From Lepidostoma basale (Eukaryota; Arthropoda; Insecta; Trichoptera; Lepidostomatidae), in the NCBI GenBank assembly GCA_022606425.2, contig JAHDVF020000761.1:434001-498000 (forward strand): a DNA stretch of 64,000 nt, in the 5' to 3' direction. Position 1 is the stretch's first letter. Each line of letters starts with the position of its first letter. Shown piece after piece: positions 55,965-64,000 of this stretch. The notes beneath the pieces are model-generated. The model ran no database searches and was not told the origin of the DNA. It saw only the letters and a program-made list of their open reading frames with translations. The translations under genes were made by a program, and so were the position numbers.

Positions 55965-56867
55965 CGAGGGTTGTCCGTAAAGTAAGTTTCCTTATTTTTT
56001 TTCACAATGAAAACTATTTTTATTTACAACGAGCAATACATCATTGGAAAGCTTAGACATTCAGCTATTTTTCTACATAGTCCTCGTTGACTTCGATGCA
56101 CTTTTTCATCCGGGTCACCATCTTTTTGATTCCCTGGTCATAAAAGTCTCTCGCCAGGCCGTGAAGGTAGCTCAGAACCTCTTCTTTCATCTCCTCTTCG
56201 TTTGCAAAATGCGTTCCACCGAGGTGTTTCTTCAAATCAGGGAAGAGATGGTAGTCGCTCGGGGCCAAGTCCGGACTGTATGATGGGTGTAGGACGATCT
56301 CCCATCCGAATTTCTCAATGAGCGCGGTGACCCACCTTGCACAAACCTTAGAATAACATAAATGTTCTGTTAGGATCTTGTCTATAGTTGTCTTGCTGAA
56401 ATCTGGGATCATCTTGGTAAGCTCCCGAACCGTCAGTCTTTGATCAGCCAGCATTGCCGCTTCCACTTTCGCAATCATTTCTACACTGACCGATGGCCGT
56501 CCGGACCGCTGTTCGTCATGGACGTCTGTGCGCCCTTCTTTGAATTCTTTGCACCACTTGCGCACCATTTGAACACTCATGCACGTTTCTCCATACACTT
56601 CTGTCAGTTGAGAATGAATTTCCGTCGCCAAATGGCCTTTGGCACACAAAAAACAAATCACGGAGCGTACTTCACACCTCGCGGGCGATGCGATCGGGAG
56701 CTCCATTCTTTACGGCTGCCAAACCGACGCTGAGCGTCGAGCGAGTTCGGCTGGGTGGGAATGTGGAGGGGGACGACCAAGCTACGATCCAGTGTTGCCG
56801 GATCGCACGTAACAGCGATCCGCGCGCTCGTGGCAAACAGGGAAACTTATTTTACGGACAACCCTCG
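55965..56867 (-). mobile_element. Internally deleted mariner-type element, 903 bp
   Basis: CGAGGGTTGTCCGTAAAGTA and its inverted partner (one mismatch over 27 bases) form the ends, flanked by TA at 55963-55964 and 56868-56869. One ORF on the minus strand occupies the interior. About 400 bases are missing relative to a normal mariner, all from the catalytic core. It inserted into a MITE-1 copy. Confidence 0.92.
56065..56706 (-). CDS. In-frame deleted mariner-type transposase, 213 aa
   Basis: Starts with a true ATG and ends with a natural stop. Residues 1-120 are the bipartite helix-turn-helix DNA-binding region, with the GRP linker at 69-71 and LTVRELTKMIPDFSKTTI at 91-108. Around residue 126 the sequence passes from the CARWV motif straight to ALIEKFGWE, which in relatives lies after the second catalytic Asp. 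The first and second Asp blocks are therefore gone; the third (SPDLAPSD, Asp 151) and the C-terminus (IKKMVTRMKKC) remain. The frame is preserved across the junction. It cannot catalyse transposition, but could bind the terminal repeats and interfere with an intact transposase; that role is inference. The family looks different from the 26.5 kb mariner. Confidence 0.85.
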   Translation of the reverse strand: MELPIASPARCEVRSVICFLCAKGHLATEIHSQLTEVYGETCMSVQMVRKWCKEFKEGRTDVHDEQRSGRPSVSVEMIAKVEAAMLADQRLTVRELTKMIPDFSKTTIDKILTEHLCYSKVCARWVTALIEKFGWEIVLHPSYSPDLAPSDYHLFPDLKKHLGGTHFANEEEMKEEVLSYLHGLARDFYDQGIKKMVTRMKKCIEVNEDYVEK

Positions 56868-56925
56868 TATAATAAAACTTCTAGAAAATATACGTTTTTA
56901 TTCATATTAATTACATAATCGGATT

Positions 56926-57619
56926 AAACTCAACATTATTTAAATTTAAAAAATATATATACTTTTAAGGACTAGCTCTTATCATAGTATGTTCGTATTT
57001 TTTCTTTGAAACACCATCTCTTCTTGAGTTACGCACGCTTGCGTCACGTGTGAAGTGTGGGTATATACAGTACCTATTATTATACTTTGTTTACCGAAGG
57101 TGAAAGTACTGAGTGCTTACACAGAAACGAATATTGTGTAAAAATAAGTAGTTACTTACACTATATCTTGTTAAAATAGTTAATATTTCTCGTAGTAATT
57201 TTTTATATATATTAATATCTAGATGATATGATATGATGCTGCTAAATTATTGAAACCGGTCGGCATCTGTTTTTCTATATGGTAATATCGTGAGAAAACT
57301 CCCATTATATTAGACTCCAGTTAAATGTTTTTCGCGTAATTTATATTATTATAAAATATATAACTTACACTCTAAATGTAATGTTAATATTATTATTCAT
57401 TAATTATATTTTTGCAACATGATTTTTGGAAACAGCCTCATTTTAAAAATAATTAGAGTGGTCTAATTATACTCTATAGTAACAATGTTAATTGATTTAA
57501 TTATTGTAGCCTTGGTCCTGAAAATTGGAACTTTGCCAAATACCTTAAATCCTCACTTTTAGGGAAGCACTCCGGATCACAGAGATCTACTCGTATACCC
57601 GCATAAACCAACTTCTAAG
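56926..57619. other. AT-rich sequence without identified features
   Basis: Nothing recognised. Confidence 0.4.
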
Positions 57620-57710
57620 TAACACTTCCAACATAGTTTGTAAGAGGAATAACCATTAGAGCTGAACCTTTGTATGCCAGAAGATTCAAGTCCATGTCCA
57701 TCCAACCAGT
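57620..57710 (-). repeat. Dispersed repeat D, copy 3
   Basis: GTAAGAGGAATAACCATTAG, AGCTGAACCTTTGTATGCC and AGAAGATTCAAGTCCATGTC match the 9.4 kb copy in order and spacing. Confidence 0.6.
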
Positions 57711-58564
57711 AGCACAAGAGCGATATCCGAATCACGGACGTGCGAACATGTAGCTTTTGAACGTTGTTCTATAAATTTGTTAGTGATGATTTTGCAACGC
57801 AATTGAAACTGACAAAGATACGATACATATAAGAAAAAAATCAAAGATGATTTTTTCTGCAATGGAGAAATCATAAAAAATATCTATCTCATATCATCCA
57901 AAATAGTTTATAATGTCATGGTATAGCTACCATACTATTTCATGTGTGGACATCAGAAATTTTTCTCGGTCTTTTCCGACATGAATTCCTTTTAGGTTGA
58001 GTCTGCGCATAAACTTTCTGCCGGATATATTCATCCCCTCCCATTTTTTTACACTGGCCATTTTCCTCAATTCCACTCATAATGCATATTGCCATTTGAA
58101 ATATTTCATTAATATTTTTTTGAATTATTACACATTTAATTTATTTATTACGTAATTATAGTCATGCTGTTTTTCCTTATCATCTAAAACTATACACTTT
58201 TGGGATATATTTCCAATTTAAAAATTTATTTCTTCGAATCTTGTTTTTTTTTTGCGTGACTAAAAGAGTACCTAATTGAAGACCGTCAATGTCAAGTGAA
58301 CATACTCGTAGAACTATAAAGTTGATTAATTTTTATGTCTGTGGTTTTCAATGGCTTCATCGCTGTACACACACCTGTGGAAAATTTATAAAAATGTTTC
58401 CCGTCTTTTTTGTGCCATGCCCTACCTAAGCCCTTATAAAATTCTTATGTTCCCTATGTAACGTATACATAATTATTAATATTTTTAAATTGAATGAATC
58501 GCAGAAGGAACGTTAATAAGTAAACCGTCATAGTTGCTAAATGGGTAACTTATTCTCCTGACTA
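57711..58564. other. AT-rich sequence without identified features
   Basis: Nothing recognised. Confidence 0.4.
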
Positions 58565-58735
58565 GTTTGTTTTTGAATTGTCCCCCTGTGGGGCGTGGGG
58601 CCCATGCTTGGACTCGTGTTTCATCAGGGTAGTATAATAAGTTATTATACTGCCCTGATGAAGCTTGGGTCCAAGCGAAACTTGACTTCAATTATAATAA
58701 CCATTCCGTGATTAAATATAAAGTGTTTTATTATG
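58565..58735. mobile_element. MITE-4 fold-back element
   Basis: TTTCATCAGGGTAGTATAAT pairs with ATTATACTGCCCTGATGAA around a GT loop, at least 18 bp. On the right CTGATGAA (58657-58664), stem GCTTGG/CCAAGC and GAAAC (58679-58683) follow, then AATAACCATTCCGTGATTAA as at 44.4 kb. No ORF. Confidence 0.75.
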
Positions 58736-59238
58736 TTTTATGTATGAGTACAGAATTTTTGTTATGTGTTATTTTTCTTGTTTAGGAATTTCAAGTGGAA
58801 AAAACTGGTTAATAAGCTTTTCCTTTGCGGTGATTTTGCCAAAATATTATTAACATTTAAAACGTCAATAAAATTTACCACTACCTAATAGTGTTTAATA
58901 CTTTAATATTTTTATCTTGTTTTTCTTATATTTCATCTACATATTAATTAGCATCACATTCAATATTAATTCTTCTATCAGGAAAATGCATATTTTATTT
59001 CATCATACTTTTTTTTATGTATTTTTAGATCGGTAGTTCTTCCGCATTTTATCGGTTGTGTTTTTATACATTTTATTTTGCATATATTAATATCAACATT
59101 TGTACTAGGACTGACATGAAGATTTTATTGTACTTTAAAGAACAGCCCAAGGTCAGAAACTAAAGCCATAATTTCCAAAACCACGTACGAACACTGTTAT
59201 TTTAAAATAATTATTGTTATTTTAAACTTTCTTCGTTG
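58736..59238. other. AT-rich sequence without identified features
   Basis: Nothing recognised. Confidence 0.4.
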
Positions 59239-59460
59239 TGTTGTAGATTCACGTTTGAATGATTATTTAAAAACATTATATTTTCACAATATTTTTTTAC
59301 ACCTTTTACAGATATGTTTCGGACAACAGACGCCCTTCCTCGGTGTAGAAAATGTTTAAATTTCAACACTTAGGAAGAGCGTCTGTGGTCCATAAAATGT
59401 GTGCGAAAAGTGTAAAAAAATTGTAAAAATATAGTGTTTCTAAAAAAATATTATTTTAAC
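59239..59460. mobile_element. MITE-6 fold-back element
   Basis: TTTAAAAACATTATATTTTC and TTTTTTACACCTTTTACAG are inverted at the right (GTGTAAAAAAATTGTAAAAA). On the minus strand of the left arm CCGAGGAA, a GGGC/GTCC stem and GAAAC follow one another (59343-59316). Uninterrupted, unlike the 34.1 kb copy. Confidence 0.75.
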
Positions 59461-59532
59461 TCTCTTCAAAGACAGTAATAAAAAAAACCTTCGCAGTGAA
59501 CTTCCTACCAAGATTTCAATAACTAATAAAAC

Positions 59533-59700
59533 TTATGGTAGTCTAGTGGAAAGAACGCATGGCTCCTGATCCAAGGGATTTGGGTTCAAGCCGAGAGACG
59601 ATCCAATTTCTTCTTCACAATACTGAACTTTTTCTGTTCACATTGGAGATTGTATAATAAATTCTGTTACTATTTTTTGTGATTTTAATCATTAATATAA
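59533..59700 (+). mobile_element. SINE-B
   Basis: GGTAGTCTAGTGGAAAGAAC head, B-box-like GGGTTCAAGCC, then CAATTTCTTCTTCACAATAC and TTCTGTTCACATTGGAGATT. Confidence 0.7.
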
Positions 59701-59760
59701 AATAATAATAAAAGAAGTTCTTTTCAAAGACAATAAAATATTTGTCTTGTGACAATTTGT

Positions 59761-59992
59761 CGACCTTCGTGGCAGAGTGGTAAGAGCTCTGACTTTCATA
59801 CAGAAGGTCCCGCGTTCGATTCCCGGCGATGGCAGTGTGATTGTCACACTGTCTTTGGTCTGGTGTAGAATTCACGTGACAATAAAATTGCGATAGATTG
59901 GCTACCTATCACATGTCATGAGAATCAATATAATAGCTAAAATAAATGGTATACAGTAATTGGGTTCAAACGACCTGATGTATACAAGAAAA
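59761..59992 (+). mobile_element. SINE-A, most complete copy
   Basis: The head ACCTTCGTGGCAGAGTGGTA with A-box, GTTCGATTCCCGG B-box, body hairpin GTGTGATTGTCACACTG, GTCTTTGGTCTGGTGTAG, and TGGGTTCAAACGACCTGATG before an A-rich tail (AAGAAAAAAAAATA). Promoter boxes look intact, so pol III transcription is plausible. Confidence 0.85.
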
Positions 59993-60305
59993 AAAAATAT
60001 TTCGCATAATCTCCGCGAGTGCTAAAAATTAGGAAAATATGTTTGGTGAATAGAAACGTTGAGAATAGCGGATTATATAAAATATAGGAGAAAATGGCGC
60101 CATCGGGGACGTCATCACACAATTACGTTGTACCCGTATTTTGCTTTCAGCTATTCTATGATTTTATTTTCTGGGCTCTCATTGTCCGTTATCACACAAG
60201 TTTAAAAATGTATTGTCATCACTGATAATTAAAAAAGTAAATTTGTAGTTAAGATTATTTATTTAATATGCATGTGAAATTAAAAAAGGTTCATGTTTTT
60301 AATTT

Positions 60306-60697
60306 TAACCAACTAACTAACTAACCATCACGCCTTCTTCCCGAAAGGGTAGGCAGAAAGAATGGAGTGTCACACTTTAATCGATGCGGCACTCCATCCT
60401 TCTCTTTTCGCCCCGCGGGAGACGCGGTGTGATGGGTTGCGAACCTCACCGCTACCAATAGGCATCTCCCGCGCACACTTCGATCTTCCAACATCCACAA
60501 AATAAATCTAAAACAAATAATATGAAATACAATGATATAAAATAAAATAACAAAATAAAAATAATTTAACACAAAATGTTCTTTTTAGATGGTGCACATA
60601 TTGTCTATTATATGATTTAATTAATGTTCCACGTATCCACCTTTTTTTAATTAGCAGTAATTAGGCACTTAAAACCAACCAACACCAGCAAGAACTT
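60306..60697 (-). mobile_element. SINE-C
   Basis: The complement begins GTTCTTGCTGGTGTTGGTTG, passes AAGTGCCTAATTACTGC and GGTGGATACGTGGAAC, the GC block, and the LINE-A terminus (TTCTTTCTGCCTACCCTTTC, GGCGTGATGG), ending GTTAGTTAGTTAGTTGG. The head is single here, unlike the 41 kb copy. Confidence 0.85.
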
Positions 60698-61869
60698 TAA
60701 ATGAATATTGAAGAATTTTTAAGTTTAAAATGCATATTTCATTTCAATCAGCAATCTCCATTCTTTTCATAATTTTTGAGTCGCCTTTTTATGTCCATAT
60801 GGATCCGTGATGAGGAATTTCAATAGCGAATATGTGAATGCAAAAAAGAAGTATCACAAAATTTGTCCCACGAGACAAAAAAAAGCTGCTTTCACCATTC
60901 GCATCAGTCAACGGCTCGTATGCACATTGTGTTTGCTTAGTGTCTCTTAGCACTTTCACGACATTTTGTCTTCTCGCGGGTGTATAGTCCGCGCTCCGGC
61001 ATCCACGCGGAATCATTTAGCGGCATCAGATATTGTCTTCTCGTGTGACAAAAGACGCTTTCTATGTACCAACTTCCACGAGACTGATGCCTAGTCGTGC
61101 GATTTGTTCGTGGACCCACTTTCAGTACGAGTCTCGTACTACTATTGGAGATAAATAGTAAATATGTACATTCGCGTGATACACGCCAGTGACGGTCGGT
61201 GAAGTTTTTTTAAACCCTTTTTCGATTTTTAGCACGAGTTTAGTATTAGTTTCAATTACAAATTTCTTTATTTTTTCCAAATAGACATGACACACACTTT
61301 TTATCATGAGCACAAGAAACTTTCTTCATAAAAAGAGAAGAGAAGCGAAATAAAAAATTATAATAAAAAAATGGTTAGTAAATATTTTCAATTGTAAATT
61401 AATATTCTGTAATTTTCAACAATTTTCATAAAAAAATATATGAGAAATTTTATATGATTTAAAAAAACAATACATGTAAGTCTCCGTCGCAAGTATACAG
61501 TGACCTAAGTAATTACATATGAACAACTATGGCGTTAATGAGGCTGAATACTTTCCAATATTTGGATTATTTTCCCTTTGAATATTGTTTCATTAATATG
61601 AAAAATGTATATTTCCGAAGCGATCGTGTTTAGCGGTTTGATTGCTCACCCCACCGGCATCACTAGAGGAAGGTTGATTCTGAAAATTAGGAGATAAAAC
61701 AAGCTGTGCCGACGCTTTCAAAGATAACGGTCCGGAACAAAATGATAGATCCAAGATGGCGGATTGTTATAATAACTAACAGATTTATAGATTCATATCT
61801 ACATTTCACCCCCATGTTAAAATAGAATTATACTCGTAATCACGAATGGGTATAAGATTTTAATCACAA
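60698..61869. other. Unassigned, with a GC-richer block at 60850-61200
   Basis: The block repeats TTGTCTTCTCG (60965, 61033) and related GACAAAA words in both orientations (60874, 61046). No ORF of known family. A decayed transposable element or regulatory DNA are both possible. Confidence 0.4.
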
Positions 61870-62215
61870 GCGAAGAAAATTATGAGTGGATCCGTGAAAG
61901 AAAATAATCAATGGCGCATTAGAAATAATGAAGAACTGCACAGCATATTCAAGGTCCCTAGGTTCTCCTCACACATGAGACTACTGAGGTTAAGATGGCC
62001 TGGGCATGTACAGAGGATGCCAGACTCACGGATTCCTGAAATAATAATGAATGGACACTCAGGTGGAAGGAGACGAGTGAGAAGACCGAGTGAGATGAAA
62101 GGGTGAGGTGGCTAAATGGATGACGTTGACAGAGGACAGGCGGAGTTGGAGGCACAAGTTATGGGAGGCTAAAGCTCGATTTGGGCTGTAGCGCCATCGG
62201 AGAGAGATGATGAAG
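61870..62215 (+). mobile_element. LINE C-terminal fragment ending in GATGA
   Basis: Reads VKENNQWRIRNNEELHSIF, RLLRLRWPGHVQRMPDSRIP and GGRRRVRRPSEMKG, stop, then out-of-frame GCGCCATCGGAGAGAGATGA. The NG.WRIR.N.EL ... LRWLGHV.RMP..R.P ... GRRPRGRPR block is a standard arthropod LINE ORF2 end. One frameshift and a stop make it a relic. Confidence 0.75.
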
Positions 62216-62324
62216 CTATTTAATGTGATCTAATTCATTTTTTTAAATTTCTTAGGTTTATCAAAATTTTATTTATATTAATTTATTAAAAACCGAACTA
62301 TGAAATAAGAGAGAAATGTAAGAC

Positions 62325-62648
62325 TGCATCATGGATAAAATTAAAAAAGGATTCCTGAGATGGTTTGGACATATGGAACGATTGGATGAGAGTAGAATGG
62401 TTAAAAAATTGTACACAAGCAGCGTGAGTGGAAAAATAAGCCGAGGACGACCGAGGAAAACATGGCATGACCAAATTAATCAATTACTAAAAGGCGGCCA
62501 CATTCGAAGTCGGAATAATCGACGTGCGTGCATGGTACGATGTATGAATGTAGAGGAAGAGAGGTATGCCAGGACAGAGCATTGTGGCGATCCATCCTCT
62601 CTGCCAACCCTTCCGGGGAAATGGCGTGATGGTTAGTTAGTTAGTTTT
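62325..62648 (+). mobile_element. LINE-A 3' part
   Basis: MDKIKKGFLRWFGHMERLDE, SRMVKKLYTSSVSGK, RGRPRKTWHDQINQLLKGG, NNRRACMVRCMNVEEE. A frameshift then follows and the end WRSILSANPSG lies in the next frame. Ends GATGGTTAGTTAGTTAGT. The most diverged protein of the readable copies (LDESRM for MNDERM), perhaps a subfamily. Confidence 0.82.
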
Positions 62649-63329
62649 TGTTTATCAAAACGCTTTTGGCACTTTTTAGAACGCCGCATTCCCTTGTTTT
62701 TATTTTATTTTATAAAAGAGATCAGGTGTTCTAATTTTAAATAGACATTACGATAACTTAGTAGGCACCACGTCCGTGAACATACGATGTGGAAATGACA
62801 CAGCACTTTACCGTTGTACATAACCCGTTTTTTACTTTTTCTTTTCATTATTTTCTTTGAACATCGATGTACTCGGACAATTCACCGTCACAAACAGGTC
62901 ATAAGACCTAAAGCAAGAGGAAGAAGACCAATGTACGCACTATTATAACCTTAATATTATTTCTGTTTACCGGATGCGCAATGTTTCAAATTCAACACAT
63001 CTTTAGTAAATATTTTCACAAGAAGTGTTTGTCATTTTATCGAATTATCGCTAGTTTGTCATAATACCAGAACATTTTTACGACATGTAAATGCTCTCCA
63101 AGATTTCTTTTTTACTGTTTTGTAGGTACTAGAAGAAAACTGTATCGAAAATAACGAGATTGCATTATTTCTTTTAATAGTAATATTCGTTTATCATAAC
63201 ACCCTTGCGGTCTTTGTCTCATCTTTCGAAATTAAACATTTTTACTACCACCAGTCTCTTAAAACTCTGCCTTTTTAGATCAGGACCTCGTGTTTCATTC
63301 ATAAAAATTGTCTATTTAATAAATAAAAA
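62649..63329. other. AT-rich sequence without identified features
   Basis: Nothing recognised. Confidence 0.4.
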
Positions 63330-63547
63330 TACGATTAGAAACGTCTGTTTTCTAGAAGTTTTATTATAGTTTATGGGAATGACATGTATCGCCTTTCTAA
63401 GGCATTATTATATGACATTTAGTATTGTCTTAAAAGGGCAAAACATGTCATTCTCATAAACTATAATATAATTTCTAGAAAGCAGACGTTTTCATTCGTA
63501 TTAATTTTTTAATGTAGTGTTTTATATCATTTTTCATGAAACAAGAA
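63330..63547. mobile_element. MITE-1, nearly complete symmetrical copy
   Basis: GTCTGTTTTCTAGAAGTTTT, ATGGGAATGACATGTATCGC and CTTTCTAAGGCATTAT form the left arm, and the complements follow in order on the right to TTTCATGAAACAAG. The stem and GAAAC motif is present in both arms with one change each. Confidence 0.82.
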
Positions 63548-63767
63548 ATATGTTTATTTTTATTTTTTTTAAATAATAGACATCATTTTCTTGAAATGAT
63601 AGTAAGTTTTGTTTTTATTATTATATAATAAAATAATGTCACAAACCCTTCCGGAAATGTCATCTAACCAATAGATACCTTAGTATATAAGAGTTAAAGA
63701 AACGTCAAAAAGTTAATGTAGAAACTCTTTGAACGTTTTTTGTTTCTCGTGTGGTAATCATTTGGTA

Positions 63768-63888
63768 GTCTAGGGGACAGAACGCGTTGCTCTTGATTCG
63801 GGGACTTGGGTTCAATCCTAGAGAGCACGCAGTCTTTTCTTCTAAAATATTACATATTTTTTCGGTTCATATTGAGATTTTTAAGATA
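63768..63888 (+). mobile_element. SINE-B
   Basis: TTGGTAGTCTAGGGGACAGA head, GGGTTCAATCCTAGAG B-box region, then TCTTTTCTTCTAAAATATTA and TTCGGTTCATATTGAGATTT. It is immediately followed by a MITE-5 end. Confidence 0.7.
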
Positions 63889-63894
63889 ATCAAA

Positions 63895-64000
63895 TGATTT
63901 TACTGAAATCTCTTGATGGAAGTTCGTTTTAAATAATAATTAAATAAAACGATTTTTTTTAACTACTTCCACTTTTGTCTTTATTTTGACATCGACCGGT
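63895..64000 (+). mobile_element. MITE-5 left arm, running off the window
   Basis: AAATCTCTTGATGGAAGTTC, TTTAAATAATAATTAAATAA and AACTACTTCCACTTTTGTC match the 6.3 and 34.8 kb copies. The window ends at the central ACATCGACCGGT. Confidence 0.75.

Larger units (their letters stand above)
55914..56925. mobile_element. MITE-1 interrupted by a mariner-type element
   Basis: 55918-55962 (TGATAATGCCTTAGCAAGGC, GGAACATGTCAATCCCATAT) and 56870-56925 (AATAAAACTTCTAGAAAATA, TTTATTCATATTAATTAC) are consecutive parts of one MITE-1 arm. The 903-base mariner plus a TA duplication lies between them. Confidence 0.88.

Overview
The window is AT-rich eukaryotic DNA from an insect. Lepidoptera is my best guess, from the mix of non-LTR retrotransposon ends, tRNA-headed SINEs and mariner elements; this rests on family recognition, not on a search. 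I found no convincing host protein-coding gene, rRNA or functional tRNA gene. Almost every recognisable coding stretch belongs to a transposable element, so this looks like intergenic or intronic repeat-rich sequence. Short host exons could be missed by reading alone.

Retrotransposons. One dominant non-LTR family (called LINE-A here) is present as about a dozen 5'-truncated copies on both strands. They share the end of a reverse-transcriptase ORF and finish in GTTA repeats. A SINE-like family (SINE-C, four copies) shares the last ~60 bases of LINE-A and probably borrows its machinery. Two other short families have tRNA-like heads: SINE-A (five headed copies plus fragments at 5.8, 24.9 and 32.8 kb) and SINE-B (three copies). 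Other LINE lineages are present as short fragments, mostly ending in (GAA)n: an R1-clade piece (20.9-22.3 kb), an L2/CR1-like piece (52.3-53.0 kb), and fragments at 0.4, 11.2, 13.6, 33.7, 34.3, 39.3, 39.8, 42.1, 50.1, 53.5, 55.7 and 61.9 kb. The 42.1 and 34.3 kb insertions keep target-site duplications.

DNA transposons. A complete 1288-bp mariner (26554-27841) has TA duplications and a 346-codon transposase spoiled only by one Trp-to-stop codon and a lost ATG. A second mariner-type element (55965-56867) carries an intact 213-codon ORF in which an internal deletion fused the DNA-binding half to the third catalytic Asp. Remnants of further Tc1/mariner-type elements lie at 31.7, 38.9 and 45.7 kb.

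Fold-back elements. Around 15 copies of one palindromic family (MITE-1) and several other families (17.3/52.1, 23.7, 42.4, 44.3/58.6, 6.3/34.6/63.9 and 34.1/59.3 kb) are spread through the window. Six families with unrelated arms share the same small design next to their centre: an 8-base CTGRYGAW-like box, a short hairpin whose stem differs between families but stays paired, and then GAAAC. This is the most interesting signal I see. Other structure: an indel-free 128-bp tandem array (46.7-47.4 kb), three evenly spaced 16-bp palindromes (27.9-28.0 kb) and several GC-richer blocks I cannot assign.

Stretches not listed are AT-rich sequence in which I see nothing specific.
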